Below are positions 44,962 through 54,927 of a DNA stretch of 64,000 nucleotides, piece after piece. The notes beneath the pieces are model-generated. The model did no database searches. It was not told the DNA's origin and saw only the letters and a program-made list of their open reading frames with translations. The DNA is taken from the NCBI GenBank assembly GCA_031546845.1, contig JAVBJT010000014.1, positions 179,876-243,875 on the forward strand, given 5' to 3'. The translations under genes were made by a program, and so were the position numbers. Positions within the stretch are counted from its first letter, which is position 1. Each line of letters starts with the position of its first letter. Source of the stretch: Azoarcus sp031546845 (GTDB lineage Bacteria; Pseudomonadota; Gammaproteobacteria; Burkholderiales; Rhodocyclaceae).

Positions 44962-46782
44962 ATGGCCACCGCCAACGAAACGACGCAACCTGAATTGCCG
45001 GACCCGCAAGATGTCGCCAAAACCTACGCCGAGGTCGCGCAACGCGCGTCCCACCTGCTCAGCGAACATATTCAACGCCAACTGAAAAGCGGCATTTCCG
45101 CGCCGACGGATGAATTGGGCATTGCCCAAGCCTTCATGGACATGACGGCTAAGCTGCTGGGTAATCCCTATCGGCTCGCGCAGACGCAGATGAACCTGGT
45201 GTGGGATTATTTCTCGCTGTGGCAGCACTCGATGCTGCGCTTCATCGGCATGGGCGGCGCGCCGGTGGCGGCGCCGGAAAAATCCGACAAGCGCTTCCGC
45301 GACGAAGAGTGGCAAGAGCATCTACTGTTCGATTTCATCAAACAGTCCTACCTCATCACTGCGCGTCACATTCACGATACCGTTTGCTGTATCGACGGCC
45401 TGGAGGAGAAGACGCAGAAAAAGGTCAACTTCTACACCCGGCAGTACATTGACGCGCTGTCGCCGTCGAATTTCGCCGTCACCAATCCGGAAGTCTTCCG
45501 CGAAACGATCAAGAGCAACGGCCAGAACCTGCTCAAGGGCCTCAACAACCTGCTGCGCGACATGGAAGACGGTGGCGGCCAACTGCGCGTGAAGATGACC
45601 GATACCAGCGCCTTCGAGCTGGGCAAGAACATCGCCACCACGCCGGGCAAGGTCGTGTTCCAGACCGACATGATGCAGCTCATCCAGTACCTGCCGAGCA
45701 CCGATAAGGTTGCCAAGCGGCCGCTGCTGATCGTGCCGCCGTGGATTAACAAGTATTACATCCTCGATCTGCGCGACAAGAACTCCTACATCAAATGGTG
45801 TGTGGACCAGGGTCATACCGTGTTCGTCATCTCGTGGGTCAATCCTGGCGAAAAGCTCGCGAACAAAACCTTCGAGTCCTACGTCAAGGAAGGCGCGCTG
45901 GCCGCGCTCGACGCCATCGAGCAGCAAACCGGCGAAAAAGAAATCAACGTTGCCGGTTACTGCCTGGGCGGCACGCTGCTCGCCGCCACGCTGGCCTATC
46001 TCGCGGCGAAGAAGGAAAAGCGCATCGCCTCGGCGACCTTTTTCACCACGATGGCCGATTTCACCGATCCCGGCGAACTCGGTGTGTTCATCGACGAAGG
46101 GCAGGTCGCCAGTCTCGAAAAGAAAATGTTCGAGCGCGGCTACCTGGAAGGCTCGGAAATGGCCGGCACGTTCAATATGCTGCGCGCCAACGACCTCATC
46201 TGGTCCTTCGTGGTGAACAACTACCTGCTCGGCAAGGACCCCTTTCCCTTCGATCTGCTGTACTGGAACTCCGACTCCACGCGCATGCCGGCCAAGATGC
46301 ATAGCTTCTACCTGCGCTGCCTGTACATGGAGAACAAGCTCGTCCAGCCCGGCGGCATCGAAATCGATGGCGTGCCCATCGACCTGTCGAAAATCAAAAC
46401 ACCGAGCTACTTCATCTCCACCATCGAAGACCACATCGCGCCGTGGAAGAGCACCTACACTGGCGCGAGCGCGTTCGGCGGCCCGGTGCGCTTCGTGCTT
46501 GGCGGTTCCGGCCACATCGCCGGCATCGTCAATCCGCCGGCGGCCAACAAGTACGGCTACTGGCTCAACCCGGCGGCCAAGCTGCCTGCCTCCGCGGAAA
46601 ATTGGTTCTCCGGCGCGCAGCAGCACCCCGGCTCGTGGTGGACGGACTGGCAAGCCTGGGTCGGCGCCCAGGAATCCGCCGAGCAGGTGCCCGCGCGCAG
46701 CCCGGTCAAAGGCAAGCTTAAAGTGCTCGAGGACGCACCCGGTAGCTACGTGAAAATGCGTGCCGACGCCGAAAACGCCTGA
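44962..46782 (+). CDS. phaC: Class I poly(3-hydroxyalkanoate) synthase
   Basis: 606 residues. The lipase-like box is GYCLGGT with Cys334; Asp490 (STIEDHIAPW) and His518 (GSGHIAG) complete the triad. It polymerises hydroxyacyl-CoA to PHA granules. No phaA/phaB or phasin lies in the window, and a terminator directly follows. Confidence 0.95.
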   Translation: MATANETTQPELPDPQDVAKTYAEVAQRASHLLSEHIQRQLKSGISAPTDELGIAQAFMDMTAKLLGNPYRLAQTQMNLVWDYFSLWQHSMLRFIGMGGAPVAAPEKSDKRFRDEEWQEHLLFDFIKQSYLITARHIHDTVCCIDGLEEKTQKKVNFYTRQYIDALSPSNFAVTNPEVFRETIKSNGQNLLKGLNNLLRDMEDGGGQLRVKMTDTSAFELGKNIATTPGKVVFQTDMMQLIQYLPSTDKVAKRPLLIVPPWINKYYILDLRDKNSYIKWCVDQGHTVFVISWVNPGEKLANKTFESYVKEGALAALDAIEQQTGEKEINVAGYCLGGTLLAATLAYLAAKKEKRIASATFFTTMADFTDPGELGVFIDEGQVASLEKKMFERGYLEGSEMAGTFNMLRANDLIWSFVVNNYLLGKDPFPFDLLYWNSDSTRMPAKMHSFYLRCLYMENKLVQPGGIEIDGVPIDLSKIKTPSYFISTIEDHIAPWKSTYTGASAFGGPVRFVLGGSGHIAGIVNPPAANKYGYWLNPAAKLPASAENWFSGAQQHPGSWWTDWQAWVGAQESAEQVPARSPVKGKLKVLEDAPGSYVKMRADAENA

Positions 46783-46828
46783 TACCCGATATGCCTTCTG
46801 CAACCGGAAGGCTGAACGGAAGGTAGAA

Positions 46829-46858
46829 TGGGGAAGGGCTTCGGCCCTTCCTTTTTTT
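46829..46858 (+). terminator. Intrinsic terminator of phaC
   Basis: GGAAGGGC and GCCCTTCC form a perfect stem with a TTCG loop, followed by T7. It lies between phaC and the DUF2339 gene. Confidence 0.95.
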
Positions 46859-46879
46859 CTGCTCCGGCTTATTGGGCCT

Positions 46880-49800
46880 ATGCTGACACTGCTTTTCATT
46901 TTTCTGGGTCTCGTCTTCGGCGGCATGCTGGGCGGCGCCGGTGGCGCGCTGTTCGGCGGAGTGGCCGGTTACGTGCTGTCGGCGCAGATCGGTCTGGCTT
47001 CGCGCCTGGAAAACCTGGAAGGTCAGGTGCTGCTGCTCAGTGCGCAGTTGAAAAAGCAGCGAAGCGCGGCAACGGCCACCGCCCCGGCGTTTGAGCCGGA
47101 AGCGTCCGCCGGGCAGGACTGGCGCGCGGATGCGGATCAAGACGCAAGCCAGCAAAGCACGAACCAGCAAGCGTCGCCGGTTTTCGACCTGGATCTTCCC
47201 GCCGAGGCAAGCAACCCACAGGGCGTCCCGCAGGCAGCGGGGGAATACGCCATGCCGGAGGAAAGCCTTCCCGCTTCGCTCGAGCCGCCTCCTGTCGCCA
47301 TACCGGAATATTGGAACGAACCCACTCCGGCAGCGTCGTTTACGCTTGAGCCGGTTGCACTCAAGCCGGTTATATCCGAGCCGCTCGAGCCCGCGCCAGC
47401 CGAGCCCGCCTACGCGGCCGAAGCCGTCCGGCCCGCTCGGAAAAAAGTCTCCGCGCCGGAGCCAGCCTTCGACCTCTTCGCGCTCATCCGCAACTATTTC
47501 ACCGGCGGCAATCCGGTGGCGCGCATCGGCATCGTCATTCTCTTTTTCGGCGTCGGCTTCCTGCTCAAATACGCCGCCGAGCACACGCACGTTCCCATCG
47601 AACTGCGCTTTATCGGCGTTGCCGCTGGCGCGCTGGCGCTGCTGGCCCTGGGCTGGCGTTTGCGCGAAAGCAAGCCTGCCTACGCGATGGCCTTGCAAGG
47701 CGGGGCTATCGGCGTGCTCTACCTCACCAGCTACGCCAGCGTGTATTTCGACGTGCTCGGCAGCGGGCAGGTTTTCTACCTGTTGATACTGGTTGCCGTT
47801 TTCGCGGGCATTCTTGCCGTTATGCAAGATGCGTTGGCGCTGGCCTTCCTCGGAGCCACTGGCGGTTTTCTCGCCCCCGTGCTCGCCTCTAGCGGTGGCG
47901 GCAACCACGTTGCCCTGTTTTCCTACTACGCGCTGCTCAACGCCGGCATCTTCGGCATCGCCTGGTTCAAAGCCTGGCGGCCGCTGAACCTGCTCGGCTT
48001 CGTATTCACCTTCGCGGTCGGCGTCAGTTGGGGGGTGCTACGCTATTCGCCGGAACTGCTGGCGAGCACCGAACCCTTCCTGATCCTGTTCTTCCTGTTC
48101 TACGTCGCCATCGCCGTGCTGTATGCGCACCGGCAAGCACCGCAGCTCAGGCATTACGTCGATGGCACGCTAATCTTCGGTACGCCGGTTCTCGCCTTCG
48201 GTATCCAGACCGCGCTGGTACGGCATATTCCCTATGCGTTGGCCTACAGCGCGCTCGCTGCCGGCGCCTTGTATCTGTTGCTTGCCAGAGGCTTGTACGG
48301 ACGCCGCCGCGAAGAACTTCGGCTGTTGGTCGAAGCCTTTCTCGCGCTCGGCATCGCCTTTGCCACCTTGGCGATTCCGCTCGCTTTCGACGGCATTGGC
48401 ACGTCCGCCGCCTGGGCGCTCGAAGGCGCCGCGCTACTATGGGTCGGGGTACGTCAGGAGCGCCAGTTGGCGCGCATCTCCGGGCTCTTGCTGCAATTTG
48501 CCGCGGGCATCGCGTTGTTCGGCGACTTGCAGCCTGCCGCCGCCGCGTTCCCCGCCGGTGCGCTTCCCGTATTGAACAGCCGTTTCTTCACCATGACGCT
48601 GGTTGCGGTGGCCGGATTGTTCTGCGCGCGCACGCTATACCGCTATCGCGACCAACTGCCCGAGCCGGAAGCCGGAAGCGACGGGCTGTTCTTTGCCTGG
48701 GGCCTGGCATGGTGGTTCGGCGCCGGATTCGTCGAAATGCACAGCCACCTGGCAACCAGTCCGCTCCTGCGCTGGAGCGCTCTGCTGTGGGCGCTTCAAG
48801 GCGCGGCGATTCTGTGGCTGGGGCTGCGCCATCGTTACGCGCCCGCCAACGCCGCCGGTATTTTGCTGCAACTCGTCGCCGGGCTGCTGTTGTTGCTCGA
48901 TCTTCAGTCCGTACCCGATTCCATGGCGGCTCCCGTGTTCAACAGCCGCTTCCTCGCCACTCTGGCGGTCAGTCTGGGTGGATTCCTTTGTGCCTATTTC
49001 CTCCTCCTGCAAGCGCGGCGGAAAGAAGCGGCGCAAAACGGGCAGGAAGCGGCATTCGGCGATGCGGCGCTGTTCTACTGGGGGCTGGCATGGTGGCTTG
49101 GTGCCGGATTCATCGAAATGCACAGCCACCTGGCAACAAGCCCGCTTCTGCGCTGGAGCGCCCTGCTGTGGGCGCTCGAAGGCATGGCGATTCTATGGCT
49201 GGGGCTGCGCTACCGTTACGCGCCCGCCAGCGCCGTTGGCGTTCTGCTGCAATTCGCCGCCGGGCTGATGTTGTTGCCCGGCCTCCAGGCCGCGATCCTG
49301 CCAGCCCTGCTCGTACCCGATCCTGCCACGGTTCCCGTGTTCAACAGCCGTTTCCTCGCCATCCTGGCCGTCAGCCTGGGTGGATTCCTTTGTGCCTTCT
49401 TCCTCTTCTTGCAAGCGCGGCGGAAAGAAACGACGAATAAGCGGCGGGAACTGGCATTCGACGATGAGCGCATCGGCAATGCCGTGTTGTTCTATTGGGG
49501 GTTGGCGTGGTGGCTGGTAGCGGGTTTGAGCGAAATCCGCCTGCACGCATCCATGCAGTATCTTTTTACCCAGGGGCTGCTCTTTTTGGCCGTTACGGCC
49601 TGGCTCTGCGGCATGCTCACGCGCCGCCTGAAGTGGAAAGCGCCACGCCCGGCCGCGCTGGCCTTGCTGCCCTGCATGTTGTTGAGCGCGCCCGTGTTCA
49701 TGGCAACGCAGGCGCATCCTTTCGCCCACGGCGGCTACATTGTCTGGCCGCTCGTTTTCGCCGCGTTCTACCATATTCTGTGGCTGCTTGAAAAAAGGGC

Positions 49801-50614
49801 GCGCGAATTCGTTTTGACGACGCAGCACATCTTGGCCTTCTGGCTGCTCGCCGCGCTGCTTGGTTGGGAGTTCGCCTGGCGTATCGATGCCTGGGTGGCA
49901 GGCGCCGGTTCATGGCCGCTTATCGGTTGGGCCGTCGTCCCCGCGCTGTTGCTGGCGGCGTTGCCGCGCCTGTGCCGGCTGCTGCCGTGGCCGGTTGGCG
50001 CCTACAAGCGTGCGTATCTGGGCGATGGCGGCGCGGGGCTTGCGCTTTTCCTGTTCGCCTGGACGCTATTCGCTAATTTCACCTCCAACGGCAATCCTTA
50101 CCCCTTGCCGTATGTGCCTTTGCTCAACCCGCTCGATCTGGCGCAGATATTCGTTTTTCTTGCCCTGGTCGGCTGGTTGCGCCACGCCCGCGCGCTGCTC
50201 GACGCACCACCGGCGGATGCCACGCGAATCGCCATACGCGCGGCCTTCGCCGCCGCACTTTTCGTCTGGCTCAATGCCGTGCTGTTGCGCACGCTGCATT
50301 TCTGGGCCGGCGTGCCTTTCGCTATCGAGGCCATGATTCCCTCGGCGCTGGTGCAAGCCTCGCTGTCCGTTTTCTGGACGCTGCTGGCCATGGCCGCGAT
50401 GGTCTGGGGCGCGCGGCGCGTTTCGCGCCCCTTCTGGCTTGCCGGCGCGGGGCTGATGGTGGCGGTGGTCGTCAAACTGTTCCTCGTCGATCTGTCCAAC
50501 AGCGGCACCGTTGAGCGCATCGTCTCCTTCATGGGCGTCGGTTTACTGATGCTGGTGATCGGCTATTTCGCGCCACTGCCGCCGGCCGCGGTGCAAGAGG
50601 AGCAGCCGGCATGA
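46880..50614 (+). CDS. DUF2339 multi-pass membrane protein
   Basis: 1244 residues from ATG 46880, inside the phaC terminator's downstream side. It has an N-terminal helix, a coiled region and a Pro/Glu/Ala-rich linker to about 190, then more than 25 predicted hydrophobic segments. DUF2339 begins at NYFTGGNPVARIGIVILFFGVGFLLKY. Residues about 600-880 hold a tandem duplication. It overlaps the DUF3999 gene by 4 bases; the DUF2339/DUF3999 pair is conserved, function unknown. Confidence 0.88.
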   Translation: MLTLLFIFLGLVFGGMLGGAGGALFGGVAGYVLSAQIGLASRLENLEGQVLLLSAQLKKQRSAATATAPAFEPEASAGQDWRADADQDASQQSTNQQASPVFDLDLPAEASNPQGVPQAAGEYAMPEESLPASLEPPPVAIPEYWNEPTPAASFTLEPVALKPVISEPLEPAPAEPAYAAEAVRPARKKVSAPEPAFDLFALIRNYFTGGNPVARIGIVILFFGVGFLLKYAAEHTHVPIELRFIGVAAGALALLALGWRLRESKPAYAMALQGGAIGVLYLTSYASVYFDVLGSGQVFYLLILVAVFAGILAVMQDALALAFLGATGGFLAPVLASSGGGNHVALFSYYALLNAGIFGIAWFKAWRPLNLLGFVFTFAVGVSWGVLRYSPELLASTEPFLILFFLFYVAIAVLYAHRQAPQLRHYVDGTLIFGTPVLAFGIQTALVRHIPYALAYSALAAGALYLLLARGLYGRRREELRLLVEAFLALGIAFATLAIPLAFDGIGTSAAWALEGAALLWVGVRQERQLARISGLLLQFAAGIALFGDLQPAAAAFPAGALPVLNSRFFTMTLVAVAGLFCARTLYRYRDQLPEPEAGSDGLFFAWGLAWWFGAGFVEMHSHLATSPLLRWSALLWALQGAAILWLGLRHRYAPANAAGILLQLVAGLLLLLDLQSVPDSMAAPVFNSRFLATLAVSLGGFLCAYFLLLQARRKEAAQNGQEAAFGDAALFYWGLAWWLGAGFIEMHSHLATSPLLRWSALLWALEGMAILWLGLRYRYAPASAVGVLLQFAAGLMLLPGLQAAILPALLVPDPATVPVFNSRFLAILAVSLGGFLCAFFLFLQARRKETTNKRRELAFDDERIGNAVLFYWGLAWWLVAGLSEIRLHASMQYLFTQGLLFLAVTAWLCGMLTRRLKWKAPRPAALALLPCMLLSAPVFMATQAHPFAHGGYIVWPLVFAAFYHILWLLEKRAREFVLTTQHILAFWLLAALLGWEFAWRIDAWVAGAGSWPLIGWAVVPALLLAALPRLCRLLPWPVGAYKRAYLGDGGAGLALFLFAWTLFANFTSNGNPYPLPYVPLLNPLDLAQIFVFLALVGWLRHARALLDAPPADATRIAIRAAFAAALFVWLNAVLLRTLHFWAGVPFAIEAMIPSALVQASLSVFWTLLAMAAMVWGARRVSRPFWLAGAGLMVAVVVKLFLVDLSNSGTVERIVSFMGVGLLMLVIGYFAPLPPAAVQEEQPA
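48704..49501 (+). repeat. Internal tandem duplication in the DUF2339 gene
   Basis: A unit starting CTGGCATGGTGG at 48704 recurs at 49085 (381 bases, 127 codons later) and in more diverged form at 49502 (417 bases later). The first ~150 bases of units 1 and 2 are nearly identical and encode EMHSHLATSPLLRWSALLWAL in both. PVFNSRF marks the second part of each unit, and a diverged PVLNSRF lies at about 48565. Confidence 0.9.
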
Positions 50615-52131
50615 CGCGCGGCGTCCGTGCAGCCGTTTCCGCCGCCGTTGTCGCCTTGGCGGCGGTTCTCGTTCCGGCGCACGCGGCGCCACAGGTCCGC
50701 GAAGTACCCGGCCGCGCGCTCCCCAGCCGCGCCGTCACGCTCGAGGATTTTTCTTGGCGCATCCCGCTCGATACCGACGGCCAGGATGCTATCTACCGCG
50801 TCGAACTGCCGCCCGCTGTTTACCAAGGCGTGCAGCGCGCGGACTTGGGTGATGTGCGCGTTTTCAACCAGCGCGGCGAACGCGTTCCCCATGTGCTGCG
50901 CCGCCCTGCCACCGAAGCGGGCGTGGCCGCGCCGACGTTGCTGCCTGTGCCTTTCTTTCCGCTGCAAGGCGACGCCAGCGCCGCGACCGAGGCCTTGCGG
51001 CTTACCGTGCGCACCAAGGACGGCAGCATCGACCTGAGCCGTAGTAGCGCCGCCGACCCTGGCCAGTCCCCTCCCGCCGGCTACCTTGTCGATGGCCGCG
51101 AAGCCTACGACGCCGCGCGCGACATCGAAGCGCTGGCATTTGCTTGGACGGACGATAGCCCGCCGTTTTCCGGCCGCTTCAAGCTCGAAGCCAGCGACGA
51201 CCTTACCGCCTGGCGTACCGTTACCGCCGATGCGCCGCTTCTCAGCCTGCGCCACGGCAATCAACGCCTGGCGCAGAACCGCATCGATTTTCTCCCGATG
51301 CGCGCCCGCTACTGGCGTCTCAGCGCGGCCCCGGCGCGGGAAAACCAAGCAATGCCCCAGGCGCTACCGCCCATCGCTGGCGTCAGCGCGCAAACCGTGC
51401 CGGTACGTGGTGAACGACAGCGCGCGCAACGCGATCTGACCTCTGGCGGCGGCCAACCGGGTGAATACTTGTTCGATACCGGCGGCTACTTTCCCGTCGA
51501 CCGCGTTGCGTTGCTTCTGCCCGAAATCAACACCGTGGCCGATGCGCGCATTTTCTCGCGCGCCTCTGCCACGGCCCCGTGGCGCGAAGTAACCCGCGCC
51601 ACCGTGTATCGCCTGCAGCAAAACGGGCAGGAAATCGCCAGCGCCGCCTTGCCGGTTGCCGGCAACGTCGACCGCTATTGGCGTGTTTATATCGACCCCG
51701 CGAGCGGCGCTGTGGGCGCGGCCGCCCCGCGCCTGCGCATCGCCTGGTTTCCGCGCCAGCTTTTTTTCGTTGCGCGCGGCGACGGCCCCTTTGAGCTCGC
51801 CTACGGCAGTGCCGACGTCCCGCCCGCGCCCAGTGCGCTGGATGGTCTGCTCGCCGCCGACGGTAGCGCGCGCGACGACCTTGCCCTCGGTACGATCAAA
51901 ACCGCCCGCCTCGGCGAAGCGCGGCAGGTTGCCGATGCCCGCCCAACCGCGCCACCGCTCCAAGCACCGCCGCAAACACTACCCGCGCCGTGGCGCACCC
52001 ACGCTTTGTGGGCGGTATTGCTGGCGTGCGTTGCCCTGCTGGGCTGGATGGCCTGGCGCCTGTCCCGGCAAATGCAGGCCGGCGCGGCGGCAGATGCCGC
52101 ATCCGATGCTGGCGCGCCGCCGCCGCGATGA
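50611..52131 (+). CDS. DUF3999 family protein
   Basis: 506 residues with a signal peptide ending near AHAAPQ, a large periplasmic beta-rich part (about 27-450) and a C-terminal membrane helix at about 464-487, followed by a short cytoplasmic tail. It matches DUF3999 by size and its link to DUF2339. It may form an envelope complex with its partner; the sequence does not tell what it does. Confidence 0.85.
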   Translation: MTRGVRAAVSAAVVALAAVLVPAHAAPQVREVPGRALPSRAVTLEDFSWRIPLDTDGQDAIYRVELPPAVYQGVQRADLGDVRVFNQRGERVPHVLRRPATEAGVAAPTLLPVPFFPLQGDASAATEALRLTVRTKDGSIDLSRSSAADPGQSPPAGYLVDGREAYDAARDIEALAFAWTDDSPPFSGRFKLEASDDLTAWRTVTADAPLLSLRHGNQRLAQNRIDFLPMRARYWRLSAAPARENQAMPQALPPIAGVSAQTVPVRGERQRAQRDLTSGGGQPGEYLFDTGGYFPVDRVALLLPEINTVADARIFSRASATAPWREVTRATVYRLQQNGQEIASAALPVAGNVDRYWRVYIDPASGAVGAAAPRLRIAWFPRQLFFVARGDGPFELAYGSADVPPAPSALDGLLAADGSARDDLALGTIKTARLGEARQVADARPTAPPLQAPPQTLPAPWRTHALWAVLLACVALLGWMAWRLSRQMQAGAAADAASDAGAPPPR

Positions 52132-52179
52132 TCCGTGGCGCAGCCCGCCAATGCGTCTGTCGCTCATGAGGAACCGCCG

Positions 52180-52845
52180 ATGACACCACAAACATTCCAG
52201 GACAATGGCTACGCCATCGTCGACAACACCGTGCCGCCCGCGCAACTCGCCGCGCTCGACGGCCTGAGTATGGAAGACGGCGCGGGCTCACGTACCCTGC
52301 TCGAACAGACTTGGTGCCGCGAACTGGCGCAATACCTCAAAACCCACCCGCGCATCGCCCCGCTACTGCCCACCGATGCCGTCGTCGTGCAATGCACCTT
52401 CTTCGAGAAAAGCCCGCAGAGCAACTGGCTCGTCGCACTGCACCAGGACTTGAGCGTGCCGGTGCGCGAGCGTATCGATCACCCCGCGCTCGGCGGTTGG
52501 TCGGAAAAAGAAGGCGAATGCTTCGTACAACCGCCCGCCGACGCACTCGCCAATTTCGTTGCCGTGCGCCTGTCCATCGACCCGTGCGGCGCGGACAACG
52601 GCCCGGTGCGCGTCGTTCCCGGTTCCCATCGCAAAGGCCGGCTTGCGCAGGCTGACATGCTCGCTTTGCGTGACGCTCACGGCGAACGCGATTGCATCGT
52701 CGAACGCGGTGGCGTGCTCGCCATGCGTCCGCTGCTGCTGCACGCCTCGTCCAAAGCGCGCACGCCGAACCGCCGCCGCGTGTTGCACTTTCTGTGCGCG
52801 CCGGCAACCCCGCCTTGTGGCCTGAACTGGCGCTACGCCGTCTAA
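52180..52845 (+). CDS. Phytanoyl-CoA dioxygenase (PhyH)-like protein
   Basis: 221 residues of the Fe(II)/2-oxoglutarate dioxygenase fold. The metal ligands are His and Asp of ALHQDLSVPV and His of LLLHASSKA; the Arg for 2-oxoglutarate is in NRRRVLHF. ATG 52180 has GAGG upstream and begins at a normal PhyH start. Substrate unknown. Confidence 0.85.
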   Translation: MTPQTFQDNGYAIVDNTVPPAQLAALDGLSMEDGAGSRTLLEQTWCRELAQYLKTHPRIAPLLPTDAVVVQCTFFEKSPQSNWLVALHQDLSVPVRERIDHPALGGWSEKEGECFVQPPADALANFVAVRLSIDPCGADNGPVRVVPGSHRKGRLAQADMLALRDAHGERDCIVERGGVLAMRPLLLHASSKARTPNRRRVLHFLCAPATPPCGLNWRYAV

Positions 52846-52859
52846 GCGCGCCCCCCGGG

Positions 52860-53309
52860 ATGACTGCCCCCGTCTGCCTTGTTCTCGACACCAACACGGT
52901 CATGGCCCTGTGGCACTTCCACGACTCCGAGCTGGCGGGGCTGGCGGCGGCTATCGAAAACGGCGGCCTTGCCCTGGCGGCGCGCGACGACACGCTGGAA
53001 GAACTGCGCCGGGTGCTCGCCTACCCCCATTTCGGCATCGCCCCCGAACAACAACGGCATGTGCTCGATACCTACCGCGCCCGCATAAGCCTCGCCCCCC
53101 CCCCCACGGCCGACGCTCCGCCGTTACCGCAATGCCGCGACCGCGACGACCAGAAATTCCTCGAAACCGCCCGCGATGCCGGCGCCACCCACCTCATAAC
53201 GCGCGACAAGGTGTTGCTCAAACTCGCCCGCCACCGCCTCATCCGCGCGCGCTTCATCATCCTTACCCCCGAGCGCTATTGCGCCGGCATGGCAAGCGCC
53301 GGCCCATAG
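52860..53309 (+). CDS. PIN-domain protein
   Basis: 149 residues. The acidic PIN residues are in LVLDTNTVMAL, EELRRVL, and CRDRDDQKFLETARDAGATHLITRDK. It is the COG1569-type PIN family, likely an RNase. It begins 14 bases after the PhyH-like gene. No antitoxin gene is next to it, so it may be an orphan toxin or a house-keeping nuclease. Confidence 0.82.
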   Translation: MTAPVCLVLDTNTVMALWHFHDSELAGLAAAIENGGLALAARDDTLEELRRVLAYPHFGIAPEQQRHVLDTYRARISLAPPPTADAPPLPQCRDRDDQKFLETARDAGATHLITRDKVLLKLARHRLIRARFIILTPERYCAGMASAGP

Positions 53310-53406
53310 CGCCGAACATCCCTCCCTCCCGTTTTTTATATTTGCGGGTCATGGGTTGCCTGAACCCGTGGGAAAATGAAAGCGGTCATTGATTCAGGGG
53401 GCGGCG

Positions 53407-54078
53407 ATGACGGATATCGAATTCTTGTTCAGCAATCGCAAGGCGGATAAGGAAAAACTGCTCGCCTTCGGCTTTGCGGAAAGCAAGGATCGCTACACCT
53501 ATGCCGCCGATCTGCTGGGCGGGCAATTCGAGGCGAGGATTGCCGTACTCAAGAACGGAAAAATAACGGCGGACGTCGTCGATACTAGTACTGACGAAAT
53601 ATATGTGCTGGTAAAGATCCCCAGCGCAACGGGAGAGTATGTCGGCAAGGTCAGATCGGAATACAGGGAATTACTCGCGGAGATTTCCGAACAGTGCTTT
53701 TACCTCGACGTTTTCAAAAGCGACGGTGCGAAAAACATCATCCACTACATAAAAGAAAAATATAACGACGAGCTGGAATTCCTGTGGCCAAGGTTTCCGA
53801 AAAATGCCATTTTCCGCAGAAAGGACTGCGCCAAATGGTATGCGGCGCTCCTTACGCTGCCTAAATACAAACTAGGCTTGGGTGGCGACGAAGAGACGGA
53901 AATCATCGATTTGCGTATCGATCCTGCGATGGTGGATAAGGTCGTCGACGGCAAAAAGTATTTTCCGGGCTACCACATGAACAAACGGCACTGGTTCACC
54001 ATTTGCCTCGACGGATCGGTTCCAATGGCTGAAATCCACGATTGGATCGATGCCAGCTATCGCCTGGCGAAAAAATAG
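53407..54078 (+). CDS. MmcQ/YjbR family protein
   Basis: 223 residues from ATG 53407 (GGGGGCGG upstream). The C-terminal half has the YjbR fold with MNKRHWFTICLDGSVPMAEIHDWIDASYRL. The N-terminal ~95 residues are an added domain found in longer YjbR proteins. Base composition is less GC-rich than neighbours. Function is not known. Confidence 0.85.
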   Translation: MTDIEFLFSNRKADKEKLLAFGFAESKDRYTYAADLLGGQFEARIAVLKNGKITADVVDTSTDEIYVLVKIPSATGEYVGKVRSEYRELLAEISEQCFYLDVFKSDGAKNIIHYIKEKYNDELEFLWPRFPKNAIFRRKDCAKWYAALLTLPKYKLGLGGDEETEIIDLRIDPAMVDKVVDGKKYFPGYHMNKRHWFTICLDGSVPMAEIHDWIDASYRLAKK

Positions 54079-54116
54079 CGCCGAGCATAACGCCCGGCAT
54101 GTCAATCCGGTGTGTC

Positions 54117-54143
54117 ACCCCCCGGCGCAGCCGGGCGGGTTTT
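54117..54143 (+). terminator. Probable terminator after the YjbR-type gene
   Basis: ACCC plus CCCGGC pair with GCCGGG plus GGGT around a GCA loop with one bulged C, then TTTT. It lies 39 bases after the stop codon. Confidence 0.6.
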
Positions 54144-54350
54144 GCTTTCGGTGCGGCATCGTACGCACACCCTCGCCGCGCGCCACGATTTTCCGCGTAG
54201 CGATCCCCAAAAGCTTATTCCGCATAAATGCGCTTGGCACAACAAACGCCCGCATTGCCTGTAATGCCCGCCATCCTCGGGTGAAAACGCTGTGGTGCAT
54301 TGAAAAAGGGTAATAACGGTGCTCGACAGATTCAACAGACTTTCTCCAAC

Positions 54351-54558
54351 AGGTGTCTGGATGTTCAATTCAGTGAGGATCAATCGCGCGTGCGCTCCGC
54401 GCTTCGGTTACGCCGCGCACAATTTCACCATCGTGCGCCACGTCATCCTCAATATCCTGCGCCTGAATCCCGCCCGCAAGGGCAGCACCAAGACTAAGCG
54501 CCTACTGGTGGCCACCTCCGACATCTTTCGCGCCCAGTTTCTTGGGTTTATGGCATGA
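54351..54558 (+). pseudogene. Frameshifted 3' remnant of an ISAs1-family transposase
   Basis: One frame gives LDVQFSEDQSRVRS (the segment around the last catalytic Glu of ISAs1-type transposases). The next frame continues with GYAAHNFTIVRHVILNILRL and ends TSDIFRAQFLGF, the family's C-terminus. The frame change lies near 54396-54407. Everything upstream is lost and no terminal inverted repeat is visible. It marks an old insertion or recombination point at the edge of the acquired mer-like block. Confidence 0.78.
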
Positions 54559-54927
54559 AGGTGCGGAGGCTCCGGACAAGGTGGCTCGTCGCGGTGCTCA
54601 TTGTTTGGGCTGTTTTGGTTTGCTGCTATGCTTGGTCTTAAGTTAGCTCTGCCCTGTCGAAACCCGAGCAAATTTCTACTAAGTTGTACACACAGTCGAT
54701 CAGTTTCCAGTTCATCGCATTTTCGTACGCAACATGTCGTACTGGCGCTTTGCGTCGCCTTTCTGGTGGTCCGTATCGCGGTGCCATGTGTCGCAACCTG
54801 TTGGCGATTGGTTCGGGTGACTAGCCTTGGCGCAGCACAATGGCGGCTCACTAGGAGATATGGAAGTATGTCACTGTGATCCGTATTTTCAGCTTTTCGA
54901 AAATCTCTGATTAAGAGGGCTCTAGTA
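54559..54927. other. Non-coding stretch with no supported gene
   Basis: 369 bases of lower-GC DNA between the transposase remnant and the transglutaminase-like gene. I see only short open frames without start signals. It should contain the promoter of the transglutaminase-MerT-MerP operon. Confidence 0.5.

Noticed and set aside
45322..46926. 534-residue minus-strand frame opposite phaC
   Set aside because: Shadow frame; it runs through the phaC terminator and has no family features.
54300..54927. Intact insertion sequence
   Set aside because: Only a frameshifted C-terminal piece of an ISAs1-type transposase is present and no inverted repeats or target duplication can be seen.
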